Source: Sinorhizobium saheli
Lineage (GTDB): Bacteria; Pseudomonadota; Alphaproteobacteria; Rhizobiales; Rhizobiaceae
NCBI RefSeq assembly: GCF_001651875.1
Contig: NZ_LNQB01000072.1
Span: 186,001 to 250,000 of the forward strand
Direction: 5' to 3'
Length of the DNA stretch: 64,000 nucleotides
Under the pieces are notes generated by a model. It was not told the origin of the DNA, ran no database searches, and was given only the letters and a program-made list of their open reading frames with translations. Below, one piece after another: positions 8,799 to 17,048 of the stretch; within the stretch, counting starts at the first letter, position 1; each line of letters begins with the position of its first letter. The translations under genes were made by a program, and so were the position numbers.

Positions 8799-9986
8799 TC
8801 AGACCGCGTTGGCAGCCGCGAGTCCCGCCTCGATATCGCGGCGGATGTCGGGAACGTCCTCGAGCCCGATCTGCAGCCGGATGACCGGCCCCTCGGACGG
8901 GGCCTTGGCGACTTTGCGGTCGGCTAGGTTCACATGGACCGCAAGGCTTTCGAATCCGCCCCAGGAATAGCCGAGCCCGAACAGCGACAGCGCGTCGAGG
9001 AACGCATGCGCTTTCGCCTTGCTCTTTTCCGGCGCAGAGCTGAGGACAAAGGAGAAGATGCCGCTCGCACCGCCGAAATCGCGCTTCCACAGCTCGTGCC
9101 CCGGAAAGCTCGGCAAGCCCGGATGCAGCACGCGCGCCACCTCATCGCGGCTCTCGAGCCATTTGGCGATCTCCAGCGCGCTTGCCTGATGGCGCTCGAG
9201 CCGAACGCCCATGGTGCGCAGGCCGCGCAGAATCTGATAGCTGTCATCCGGCGAGACGCATACGCCGAGCGTCACCATCGCTTCGCTGAGCGCCGGCCAA
9301 TGCCTCTCATTGGCCGATACCGTGCCGAGCAGCACGTCCGAATGGCCGGACGGATATTTGGTCGCCGCATGGATGGAAATGTCGACGCCGTGCTCGAGCG
9401 GCCGGAAATAGACCGGTGTCGCCCAGGTGTTGTCCATTGTCACGATGCATCCATGCCGATGCGCCGCCGTGGCAATCGCCCGGATATCCTGCATCTCGAA
9501 CGTATTGGACCCCGGCGCTTCCGTGTGGACTAGTCGCGTGTTCGGCCTGATCAGGTTCTCGATACCGGCACCGATCATCGGATCGTAATATTCGACCGTC
9601 ACACCCAGCCGGGTGAGCATCGTGTCGCAGAAATGTCGCGTCGGGAAATAGACCGAATCGACGATGAGCGCGTGATCTCCCGACGACAGATAGGCGAGGA
9701 ACGGCACGGTGACCGCCGCGAGGCCGGATGGGACGAGAATCGTTCCGGCCGCCCCCTCGAGCTCGTTGATCGCCTCGCAAAGGGCATCGGTCGTCGGCGT
9801 GCCGCGCGTGCCGTAGGTATATTTCTGCGCCCGGGTCTCCATGGTCCTCGCATTGGGAAAGAGCACGGTGGAGGCGTGGACCACGGGCGGATTGACGAAA
9901 CCATGGAAGTCGGAAGGGTTGTTGCCGCTGTGGGCGAGGCGCGTGTTGACGCCAATTTTTCCGAGCGCGCTGAGCTTGTCTGCCAT
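8799..9986 (-). CDS. metC: Cystathionine beta-lyase
   Basis: A 395-residue PLP enzyme of the Cys/Met metabolism family, cleaving cystathionine to homocysteine, pyruvate and ammonia. Visible family features: YGTRGTPTTDAL, SGLAAVTVPFLAYL, DNTWATPVYF and the PLP lysine in HAATKYPSGHSD. The start is ATG 9986 (MADKLSALGK); an upstream extension to 10133 looks like non-coding read-through. It is convergent with the monooxygenase, 20 bases apart, and divergent from aapJ. Paralogous gamma-synthases and lyases share the fold, but the overall sequence reads as MetC. Confidence 0.93.
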   Translation of the reverse strand: MADKLSALGKIGVNTRLAHSGNNPSDFHGFVNPPVVHASTVLFPNARTMETRAQKYTYGTRGTPTTDALCEAINELEGAAGTILVPSGLAAVTVPFLAYLSSGDHALIVDSVYFPTRHFCDTMLTRLGVTVEYYDPMIGAGIENLIRPNTRLVHTEAPGSNTFEMQDIRAIATAAHRHGCIVTMDNTWATPVYFRPLEHGVDISIHAATKYPSGHSDVLLGTVSANERHWPALSEAMVTLGVCVSPDDSYQILRGLRTMGVRLERHQASALEIAKWLESRDEVARVLHPGLPSFPGHELWKRDFGGASGIFSFVLSSAPEKSKAKAHAFLDALSLFGLGYSWGGFESLAVHVNLADRKVAKAPSEGPVIRLQIGLEDVPDIRRDIEAGLAAANAV

Positions 9987-10327
9987 AGAAGGAATCCGCC
10001 TCTTAAAAACTCGTTGGCTCGTCATCGAACGGCGAACCGGCGAGGTCAAGGGGAAATTCATTACCCAGACAAAGGCGCGCGGAAAAGGCGCAATTGGCGG
10101 TTTTTTATTCAGGTTCGGCCGGTTTTCCCGCAAATTCTGCGTAAATTTCCGCCGACTTTCAGGTTTTTCACATGGAAAACCAGAAAATCAGCAACATCTC
10201 TTGACCCTCATACATTTTGAGCATGAGATAGATTGCACTCACGCCAGGAGGGTGGCATGAGGCTGCACGCGCCGATGCGCGCGACGGTGCAGACGGGAAC
10301 TAACAACAACCGAAAAGGTTCACAAAA
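9987..10327. other. Divergent control region between metC and aapJ
   Basis: A 341-base non-coding stretch holding the outward promoters of metC and the aap operon. It contains an AT-rich segment at about 10080-10230, a candidate sigma-70 promoter for aapJ (10201-10229), and a GC-rich leader with TGCAC at 10264 and GTGCA at 10286, which resembles half-sites of NtrC-type operators at abnormal spacing. No small gene was recognised. Confidence 0.6.
10201..10229 (+). promoter_or_regulatory. Candidate promoter of aapJQMP
   Basis: TTGACC at 10201-10206 and TGAGAT at 10224-10229 are separated by 17 bases. The -35 is good and the -10 is weak. The start would leave an aapJ leader of about 90 bases. 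Confidence 0.35.
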
Positions 10328-11353
10328 ATGGCAAGAAGAATTCTGACAGCCCTTGTTGGCGCTGCTGTCATGGGGATTGGCGCAAACGCGGCCTCCGCCG
10401 CGACCCTTGACGACGTGAAGGCCAAGGGCTTTGTCCAGTGCGGCGTCAACACCGGCCTCGCCGGTTTCGCGGCACCCGACGCCTCGGGCAATTGGAGCGG
10501 TTTCGACGTCGACTACTGCAAGGCGATCGCCGCCGCGGTTTTTGGCGACGCGACCAAGGTCAAGTACACGCCGACCTCCGCAAAGGAGCGATTCCCGGCG
10601 CTGCAGTCCGGTGAAGTGGACGTTCTCGCCCGCAACACGACCTGGACGATCAACCGCGACACCGCTCTCGGCTTCAACTTCCGCCCGGTCAATTACTATG
10701 ACGGCCAGGGCTTCATGGTGCGCAAGAGCCTCAACGTGAAGTCGGCCCTCGAACTTTCCGGCGCGGCCGTTTGCGTGCAGACCGGCACCACGACCGAGCT
10801 CAACCTCGCCGACTACTTCAAGACGAACAACCTGCAGTACAATCCGGTCGTGTTCGAGAAGCTCGAAGAAGTCAACGCGGCCTATGATGCCGGCCGTTGC
10901 GACGTTTACACCACCGACCAGTCCGGCCTCTATTCGCTGCGCCTGACCCTCTCCAATCCGGACGATCACATGATCCTGCCGGAAATCATCTCCAAGGAGC
11001 CGCTCGGCCCGGCCGTCCGCCAGGGCGACGATCAGTGGTTCGACATCGTGAGCTGGGTTCACTTCGCGCTGATCCAGGCCGAGGAATTCGGCATCACGCA
11101 GGCGAATGTCGAGGAAATGAAGAAGTCGACGAACCCCGACGTCCAGCGCTTCCTCGGCGTTGAAGCCGACAGCAAGATCGGCACGGACCTTGGTCTGACC
11201 AACGAATGGGCCGTGAACATCATCAAGGCCGTCGGCAACTATGGCGAAGTCTTCGACCGCAACATCGGCGCCGGCAGCCCGCTCAAGATCGAGCGCGGCC
11301 TGAACGCCCTGTGGAACAAGGGCGGCATCCAGTACGCGCCGCCGGTCCGCTAA
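10328..11353 (+). CDS. aapJ: General L-amino acid ABC transporter, periplasmic binding protein AapJ
   Basis: A 341-residue solute-binding protein of family 3. The signal peptide is at 1-24 (RRILTALVGAAVMGIGANAASA). The mature part begins ATLDDVKAKGFVQCGVNTGL and shows the usual SBP_bac_3 blocks (ARNTTWTINRDTALGFNF; VCVQTGTTTELNLADYF). It captures a broad range of L-amino acids in the periplasm and delivers them to AapQM. First gene of aapJQMP, it is followed by a strong hairpin before aapQ that would leave aapJ mRNA in excess over the membrane genes. Confidence 0.96.
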   Translation: MARRILTALVGAAVMGIGANAASAATLDDVKAKGFVQCGVNTGLAGFAAPDASGNWSGFDVDYCKAIAAAVFGDATKVKYTPTSAKERFPALQSGEVDVLARNTTWTINRDTALGFNFRPVNYYDGQGFMVRKSLNVKSALELSGAAVCVQTGTTTELNLADYFKTNNLQYNPVVFEKLEEVNAAYDAGRCDVYTTDQSGLYSLRLTLSNPDDHMILPEIISKEPLGPAVRQGDDQWFDIVSWVHFALIQAEEFGITQANVEEMKKSTNPDVQRFLGVEADSKIGTDLGLTNEWAVNIIKAVGNYGEVFDRNIGAGSPLKIERGLNALWNKGGIQYAPPVR

Positions 11354-11363
11354 CCGACTCCAC

Positions 11364-11390
11364 CGGAGGAGCGGCTCACCCGCTCCTCCG
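11364..11390 (+). terminator. Intercistronic hairpin between aapJ and aapQ
   Basis: A perfect 11-bp stem (CGGAGGAGCGG with its complement) with a 5-base loop, 11 bases after the aapJ stop. It is followed by GTTCC rather than a run of T. It is likely an mRNA stabiliser or partial terminator that raises the binding-protein to permease ratio. Confidence 0.7.
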
Positions 11391-11440
11391 TTCCAAAATA
11401 AGAACGCCCGGAAAGGGCGGATTGGGGAAAGAGGCATTGC

Positions 11441-12634
11441 ATGGCCATTGGCGTCACGAATGCGCCTGAAAAAAGCAAGTCCTCGGGATCGATCATCAAC
11501 GATCCCCAGGTGCGCGGAATATTCTACCAGGCAGTCACCATCATCATACTCGCGGTCCTCGTCTACTGGATCGCCGACAACACCGTCGAGAACCTGAGGC
11601 GCGCCAATATCGCCTCCGGCTACGGATTTCTGAACAGCCGGGCGGGATTCGATGTCGGCCAGTCGCTGATCGCGTTCACGAGCGATTCCAGCTACGGCCG
11701 CGCGCTCGTCGTCGGCTTCGTCAACACGCTGCTGGTGGCGATCACCGGTATCGTCACGGCAACGATCATCGGCTTTCTCGTCGGCATCGGGCGCCTTTCG
11801 CACAACTGGATCATCGCCAAGCTGTCGCTGACCTATGTCGAGGTGTTCCGCAACATCCCGCCGCTGCTCGTCATCTTCTTCTGGTACAGCGGCGTGCTGG
11901 CGATCCTGCCGCAGGCGCGCGACGCGCTCGCCCTGCCCTTCGATATCTTCGTGAGCAATCGCGGCGTCGCCTTCCCGAGGCCCATTTTCGGGGAAGGCGC
12001 GGAATATGCGTTGCTGGCGTTCCTCGTCGCGATCGCCGCGAGCGTGTTTTTCGCCCGCTATGCGCGCAAGCGGCAGGAGGCGACCGGCCAGCGGCTGCCC
12101 GTGCTCTGGACCGTGCTCGGGCTCATCATCGGCCTGCCGCTGGTCACCTTCGTTGCCGCAGGCGCGCCGCTCACCTTCGACCTGCCGGTCGCGGGCAAGT
12201 TCAACCTGACGGGCGGCTCGGTCGTCGGGCCGGAATTCATGTCGCTTTTCCTCGCCCTGTCCTTCTACACCGCCGCCTTCATCGCCGAGATCGTACGCGC
12301 CGGCATCCGCGGCGTGTCGAAGGGCCAGACCGAGGCAGCCCATGCACTTGGCATCCGGCCGCGGCTGACGACTCGTCTCGTCATCGTGCCGCAGGCGATG
12401 CGCATCATCATTCCGCCATTGACCAGCCAGTATCTCAACCTGACCAAGAACTCGTCGCTGGCGGTCGCGGTCGGCTATGCGGATCTCGTCGCCGTCGGCG
12501 GCACGATCCTCAACCAGACGGGGCAGTCCATCGAAGTGGTCAGCATCTGGCTCATCGTCTATCTCAGCCTGAGCCTCGCGACCTCGCTGTTCATGAACTG
12601 GTACAACGCCCGTATGGCGCTGGTGGAGAGGTGA
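11441..12634 (+). CDS. aapQ: General L-amino acid ABC transporter permease AapQ
   Basis: A 397-residue inner-membrane permease of the HisMQ type. It is longer than ordinary amino-acid permeases because of an inserted periplasmic and transmembrane segment between residues about 150 and 260, as expected for AapQ. The EAA loop, which contacts the ATPase, is visible near the C-terminus ([22 protein letters not shown]). The N-terminal 30 residues are polar and cytoplasmic. It ends 4 bases before aapM, so the two are tightly coupled, and pairs with AapM as the translocation pore. Confidence 0.95.
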   Translation: MAIGVTNAPEKSKSSGSIINDPQVRGIFYQAVTIIILAVLVYWIADNTVENLRRANIASGYGFLNSRAGFDVGQSLIAFTSDSSYGRALVVGFVNTLLVAITGIVTATIIGFLVGIGRLSHNWIIAKLSLTYVEVFRNIPPLLVIFFWYSGVLAILPQARDALALPFDIFVSNRGVAFPRPIFGEGAEYALLAFLVAIAASVFFARYARKRQEATGQRLPVLWTVLGLIIGLPLVTFVAAGAPLTFDLPVAGKFNLTGGSVVGPEFMSLFLALSFYTAAFIAEIVRAGIRGVSKGQTEAAHALGIRPRLTTRLVIVPQAMRIIIPPLTSQYLNLTKNSSLAVAVGYADLVAVGGTILNQTGQSIEVVSIWLIVYLSLSLATSLFMNWYNARMALVER

Positions 12635-12638
12635 GACA

Positions 12639-13793
12639 ATGAGCACGCATCAGGCAAGTTTCGTTCGTGCTTCAATGATCGAAGCCTCACCGGCCCCGGC
12701 GCTCGACACCGGCATCATGCTTTGGCTCAGGAAGAATCTCTTCGCGACGCCAAAGGACACCGTCCTGACGATCATCAGCCTGCTCATCCTGGCATGGCTG
12801 GTGCCGCCGGCGATAAACTGGCTGTTCATCGATGCCGCCTGGACCGGCGGCGGCCGCGGCGTCTGTGCCACGCTGGCGCAGGGCGGCACGCAGCCCGAAG
12901 GCTGGAGCGGCGCATGCTGGGCCTTCGTCAATGCCAAGTTCGGCCAGTTCATCTTCGGCCGCTATCCGCTCGAAGAACGGTGGCGTCCGGCTCTCGTCGG
13001 CATACTCTTCGTGCTGTTCCTCGTACCGATGCTGATTCCCAAGATCCCCTACAAGGGATTGAACGCGGTATTGCTGCTGGTGGTCCTGCCGATCATCGCC
13101 ACGATCCTGCTGCCCGGCGGCTGGCTTGGCCTTCCTTACGTCGAGACGCCGCTCTGGGGCGGCCTGATGGTCACCCTGGCACTGTCGTTCGTCGGCATCG
13201 CCGTTTCACTGCCGTTGGGTATTCTGCTCGCACTCGGGCGGCGGTCGAACATGCCGGTGATCAAGATGCTCTGCACCGTCTTCATCGAGGTGGTGCGCGG
13301 CGTTCCGCTGATCACGGTCCTGTTCATGGCAAGCGTGATGCTGCCGCTGTTCCTGCCGCAGGGTGTCACCTTCGACAAGTTCCTGCGGGCGCTCATCGGC
13401 GTGTCGCTCTTCGCCTCCGCCTACATGGCGGAAGTGGTCCGCGGCGGTCTGCAGGCGATCCCGAAGGGTCAATACGAAGGCGCCGACTCGCTCGGCCTCA
13501 GCTACTGGCAGAAGATGAACCTCATCGTTCTGCCGCAGGCGCTGAAGCTGGTGATCCCGGGCATCGTCAACACCTTCATCGGCCTGTTCAAGGACACCTC
13601 CCTCGTCTCGATCATCGGCATGTTCGACCTGCTCGGCATCGTCCGGCTGAACTTCACCGACACGAACTGGGCATCCGCCGTAACACCGCTGACCGGCCTG
13701 ATTTTCGCGGGCTTCGTCTTCTGGCTTTTCTGCTTCGGCATGTCGCGCTATTCCGGCTTCATGGAACGCGTGCTCGACAGAAGCCAACGATAA
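12639..13793 (+). CDS. aapM: General L-amino acid ABC transporter permease AapM
   Basis: A 384-residue permease, second half of the Aap membrane pore. A long N-terminal cytoplasmic and periplasmic part precedes the conserved BPD_transp_1 core. The EAA loop is at about 275-295 ([21 protein letters not shown]). Start ATG 12639 is preceded by GGAGAGG, which lies inside the aapQ end. It is followed 17 bases later by aapP. Large uncharacterised inserts relative to HisM are normal for this family. Confidence 0.95.
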   Translation: MSTHQASFVRASMIEASPAPALDTGIMLWLRKNLFATPKDTVLTIISLLILAWLVPPAINWLFIDAAWTGGGRGVCATLAQGGTQPEGWSGACWAFVNAKFGQFIFGRYPLEERWRPALVGILFVLFLVPMLIPKIPYKGLNAVLLLVVLPIIATILLPGGWLGLPYVETPLWGGLMVTLALSFVGIAVSLPLGILLALGRRSNMPVIKMLCTVFIEVVRGVPLITVLFMASVMLPLFLPQGVTFDKFLRALIGVSLFASAYMAEVVRGGLQAIPKGQYEGADSLGLSYWQKMNLIVLPQALKLVIPGIVNTFIGLFKDTSLVSIIGMFDLLGIVRLNFTDTNWASAVTPLTGLIFAGFVFWLFCFGMSRYSGFMERVLDRSQR

Positions 13794-13810
13794 AAAAAGG
13801 GGAAAAAACC

Positions 13811-14587
13811 ATGGCAAACACTGCCACCGCATCGAAGATGACCATCTCGACGACGGATGTTGCTATCGAAATCACCAACATGAACAAGTGGTACGGTGAT
13901 TTCCACGTTCTGCGCGACATCAACCTCAAGGTGATGCGCGGCGAGCGCATCGTCATCGCCGGCCCGTCGGGCTCCGGCAAATCGACGATGATCCGCTGCA
14001 TCAACCGTCTCGAGGAACATCAGAAGGGCAAGATCGTCGTCGACGGGATCGAACTCACAAACGACCTCAAGAAGATCGACGAAGTGCGCCGCGAGGTCGG
14101 CATGGTCTTCCAGCACTTCAACCTGTTCCCGCATCTGACGATCCTGGAAAACTGCACGCTCGCGCCGATCTGGGTGCGCAAGATGCCGAAGAAGGAGGCC
14201 GAGGAAATCGCGATGCACTTCCTGAAGCGCGTCAAGATTCCCGAGCAGGCCCACAAATATCCGGGGCAGCTCTCGGGTGGCCAGCAGCAGCGCGTCGCCA
14301 TTGCGCGGTCCCTGTGCATGCGGCCGAAGATCCTGCTGTTCGACGAGCCGACCTCCGCGCTCGACCCGGAAATGGTGAAGGAAGTGCTGGACACCATGGT
14401 CAGCCTCGCCGAGGAAGGCATGACCATGCTGTGCGTGACCCACGAAATGGGCTTCGCGCGCCAGGTTGCCAATCGCGTGATCTTCATGGACCAGGGCCAG
14501 ATCGTCGAACAGAATTCGCCGGCCGAATTCTTCGACAATCCGCAGCACGAGCGCACCAAGCTGTTCCTGAGCCAGATCCTGCACTGA
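13811..14587 (+). CDS. aapP: General L-amino acid ABC transporter ATP-binding protein AapP
   Basis: A 258-residue ABC ATPase that powers the Aap importer from the cytoplasmic side. It has Walker [10 protein letters not shown]-loop [16 protein letters not shown], signature [13 protein letters not shown], Walker [14 protein letters not shown] and the switch His in CVTHEMGFA. The ATG at 13811 follows GGGGAAAAAACC. Last gene of the operon, it is followed by a strong terminator at 14614-14638. Confidence 0.96.
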   Translation: MANTATASKMTISTTDVAIEITNMNKWYGDFHVLRDINLKVMRGERIVIAGPSGSGKSTMIRCINRLEEHQKGKIVVDGIELTNDLKKIDEVRREVGMVFQHFNLFPHLTILENCTLAPIWVRKMPKKEAEEIAMHFLKRVKIPEQAHKYPGQLSGGQQQRVAIARSLCMRPKILLFDEPTSALDPEMVKEVLDTMVSLAEEGMTMLCVTHEMGFARQVANRVIFMDQGQIVEQNSPAEFFDNPQHERTKLFLSQILH

Positions 14588-14613
14588 CACGGCAGCGCAT
14601 TTCGCGAACCGGC

Positions 14614-14643
14614 ACGGCCCACCTTGAAGGTGGGCCGTTTCCA
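14614..14643 (+). terminator. Terminator of the aapJQMP operon
   Basis: A perfect 10-bp stem (ACGGCCCACC at 14614-14623, complement at 14629-14638) with a 5-base loop, followed by TTTCC. Confidence 0.85.
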
Positions 14644-14801
14644 TTCGTGGCCGGAGCCGGCCCGGCTGCGCTACTGCATGTCTCCGTAAATCGACCCCGA
14701 TTCAAGGACGAAGACACGCAGCAAATTCAAAGCGCTACAGCGAGATTTCCGCGGACGCGCGGCGCTGCAGGCACCGGCGATGTGCTTGCCAGCCATCCTG
14801 G

Positions 14802-15458
14802 ATGGTGGCAACCTCTGATATGTCAGTTTCGGCGATGCTCATGCAAAATCGATCGCAAGCCCACCTCGCCTACCTGGCGCTCGAACGTCTTATCGTCACA
14901 TTGAAGCTGGAGCCGGGAGCGCTCGTCACCGAACGGCAACTCCTTGAACGCGCCAATTGCGGCCGGACGCCGGTCCGCGAAGCGATCCAGAAGCTCGCCT
15001 GGCAGGGGCTGATCGAAATCCGCGCACGCGTCGGGCTGCAGATCACGATCATCCGGCCCGACGACCGGGCGCATGTGATGGAGACCCGCAAGCGACTGGA
15101 ACCGCTGGCCGCCGCCCTCGTGGCGGATGAGGCAAGTGCCGAAGCGCGTAGGGCGATCGGCGACTGCGCCCGGGAAATGATGGGCTGCGCCGAGCGCGGC
15201 GACCTGGAGGAATTCCTCGTGGCCGACAAGATGTTCGACGAGGTGATGGAGGAAGCCTGTCCCAACCGTTTCCTGACCGCCGCACTCGCGCCGCTCCAGA
15301 CCCACGCGCGCCGCATCTGGTTCGCGTCCGCCTCGCCGGAAAAGATGCGGGGGTCGGTCGAGCGCCATGTCGAGGCGATGCGCGCCATCGAAGCGGCGGA
15401 CCCTTCGGAAGCAGCCGCGGCCATGTCGCGGCTGATGGACTATCTCGCGGAGGGATGA
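14802..15458 (+). CDS. GntR-family (FadR/FCD-type) transcriptional regulator
   Basis: A 218-residue regulator. The N-terminal winged helix-turn-helix (about residues 20-85) contains TERQLLERANCGRTPVREAI. The C-terminal helical FCD ligand-binding domain follows, with the metal-type His/Asp-containing helices (KRLEPLAAALVADEA; DKMFDEVMEE). Such proteins sense small organic acids or amino-acid derivatives. Start may be ATG 14802, 14820 or 14835. It lies downstream of aapP but beyond the operon terminator, so it is probably separately transcribed. A role in regulating aap is possible but not shown. Confidence 0.87.
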   Translation: MVATSDMSVSAMLMQNRSQAHLAYLALERLIVTLKLEPGALVTERQLLERANCGRTPVREAIQKLAWQGLIEIRARVGLQITIIRPDDRAHVMETRKRLEPLAAALVADEASAEARRAIGDCAREMMGCAERGDLEEFLVADKMFDEVMEEACPNRFLTAALAPLQTHARRIWFASASPEKMRGSVERHVEAMRAIEAADPSEAAAAMSRLMDYLAEG

Positions 15459-15498
15459 CCGTGACACCCCCTACCCGAAGCTCCGTCCGCCAATGAGA

Positions 15499-15525
15499 AA
15501 GAGGCACGCTGACGGCGTGCCTCTC
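15499..15525 (-). terminator. Bidirectional-looking terminator between GntR gene and fpr
   Basis: A 10-bp perfect stem (AGAGGCACGC with its complement) with a 5-base loop sits between converging genes. On the minus strand it is followed by TTTCTC, which suits termination of fpr. It can serve the GntR gene too. Confidence 0.75.
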
Positions 15526-15559
15526 ATCCTATTCATTCAATGTGCAGAGGCGGCGCGGT

Positions 15560-16372
15560 TCAGCCGACGAAGGCGCGCTCGATGACGAATTCGGCCGGCT
15601 TGTTGTTGGCGCCTTCCGTCAGGCCGGCGGCCTCGAGGATTTCCTTGGTATCCTTCAGCATGGCGGTCGAGCCGCAGATCATGCCGCGATCGACCGCCGG
15701 ATCGAGCGGCGGCAGGCCCAGGTCGGCGAAGAACTTGCCGTTCGTCATAAGGTCGGTGATCCGGCCCTTGAACGGATACTCCTCGCGCGTCACCGTCGCA
15801 TAGTGGCGGAGCTTGTCGCCGACGATCTCGTTCAGGAACTCGTGGCTGCGGATTTCCTCGACCAGGTCGAAGCCGTATTTCAGTTCCGCGACGTCCCGGC
15901 AGGTATGGGTGAGGATAACCTCCTCGAACTTCTCGTAGGTTTCCGGATCACGGATAAGGCTCGCAAAGGGAGCGATGCCCGTACCGGTCGAGAACATGTA
16001 GAGCCTGCGGCCGGGCACGAGCGCGTCGAGCACCAGCGTACCGGTCGGCTTCTTGCGCATCAGCACCTGATCGCCCGGCTTGATCTTCTGCAGGTGCGAC
16101 GTCAGCGGGCCATCCGGCACCTTGATGGAGAAGAACTCCAGTTCCTCATCCCAGGCCGGGCTAGCGATCGAGTAGGCGCGATAGACGGGTTTGTCGCCAA
16201 CCATCAGGCCGATCATCGCGAACTCGCCGGAGCGGAAGCGGAACTCCTGCGGGCGGGTCATGCGGAAGCGGAAGAGCCGGTCCGTGTAGTGGGTGACGCT
16301 CGTGACCGTTTCGACGAAGACGCCTGCCGGTGCCTGTACCGCGAAATCTTCCTTTTTTGCCGGAGCATTCAT
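15560..16372 (-). CDS. fpr: Ferredoxin--NADP reductase
   Basis: A 270-residue FAD enzyme that moves electrons between NADPH and ferredoxin or flavodoxin. It shows the FAD-binding RxYS motif (RAYSIASPAWDE), the NADP-binding GTGIAPFASLI and the C-terminal residues GRAFVG-like VIERAFVG. The start is ATG 16372 (MNAPAKKEDF); the upstream frame extension is not conserved. It lies 143 bases past DUF934 on the same strand and ends at a terminator. Position next to a CysJ-less sulfite reductase suggests, without proving, that it supplies reductant to CysI. Confidence 0.94.
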   Translation of the reverse strand: MNAPAKKEDFAVQAPAGVFVETVTSVTHYTDRLFRFRMTRPQEFRFRSGEFAMIGLMVGDKPVYRAYSIASPAWDEELEFFSIKVPDGPLTSHLQKIKPGDQVLMRKKPTGTLVLDALVPGRRLYMFSTGTGIAPFASLIRDPETYEKFEEVILTHTCRDVAELKYGFDLVEEIRSHEFLNEIVGDKLRHYATVTREEYPFKGRITDLMTNGKFFADLGLPPLDPAVDRGMICGSTAMLKDTKEILEAAGLTEGANNKPAEFVIERAFVG

Positions 16373-16515
16373 CGTGGCTGCAGTCCTGTAATGGTGACGC
16401 TTTTTATCAAGTACAAGCGGATATTCCAACCCACGCCGAATTGAAAGGAAATCCCTTCCAAATATAGTCGCTTTCGAGGATTTCGGCTTGCTTCACACTG
16501 TCGCGGTCGTCTCTT

Positions 16516-17016
16516 TTACGAAACGCGCCGCCAGCTATAAGAGTTCGTATTGGCAGACGGTTTTGCCGTCGGCTGGTAATGATTGTCGATGCCCGGCAGG
16601 CGGCCCTCGGAAAGCCGCTTGATTGCCGTAGCGTTGGTGACGGCAAAGCTGTCGATGCCGCAACGCAGCATCAGCGGGATCTGGTCGATCAGCACGTCGC
16701 CGACGGCGCGGATCTCGCCGGCGAAGCCAAGGCGCGAGCGCAGCAGCGAAGCGTGGCTGAAAGACCGGCCGTCGTTGAAGGCCGGAAACGCCACGGCGAC
16801 GAGCGCCACGCGATCGAGATAGGGCGCAATGCGGGTCACATCGTCGGCGGGGGCGATCAGCACGCCGAGGCCGGAGACGTCGCCGGCGGCGGCCGCCTCC
16901 AGGAAGGCGCCAAGCCCCAGTATCGCCTTCTCGTTCGATCCCGCCTTGGTCTCCTCCGTTTCAATGACCCAGGGATCATCGTTCACGAAGCCGGTTTCTT
17001 TCCAGATTTTCGTCAT
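16516..17016 (-). CDS. DUF934 family protein of the sulfite-reduction operon
   Basis: A 166-residue soluble protein matching DUF934, a family that regularly accompanies cysI in proteobacteria. Conserved stretches include APYLDRVALVAVAFPAFNDGRSFS and LRSRLGFAGEIRAVGDVLIDQ. The start is ATG 17016 (MTKIWKETGF). It begins 32 bases after the cysI stop and is the likely last gene of the cysG-DUF2849-cysI run before fpr. Function unknown. It may support assembly or electron supply of sulfite reductase. Confidence 0.88.
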   Translation of the reverse strand: MTKIWKETGFVNDDPWVIETEETKAGSNEKAILGLGAFLEAAAAGDVSGLGVLIAPADDVTRIAPYLDRVALVAVAFPAFNDGRSFSHASLLRSRLGFAGEIRAVGDVLIDQIPLMLRCGIDSFAVTNATAIKRLSEGRLPGIDNHYQPTAKPSANTNSYSWRRVS

Positions 17017-17048
17017 CTGCGCTTGTCCCCTGCGTCCTTGTTCCTGCG

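Noticed and set aside
10253-10268. Sigma-54-like TGGCATG-N4-TGCA upstream of aapJ
   Set aside because: The GG and GC pairs are 9 bases apart instead of the strict 10, so sigma-54 use is unlikely.
10208-12646. An 812-residue open frame on the minus strand opposite aapJ and aapQ
   Set aside because: It lies antisense to two well-conserved genes and its translation is rich in Asp, Arg and His without domain motifs, typical of shadow frames in GC-rich DNA.
12722-13810. N-terminal extension of the aapP frame through aapM
   Set aside because: Arg/His-rich, out of frame with aapM; the real aapP starts at ATG 13811 with a ribosome binding site.
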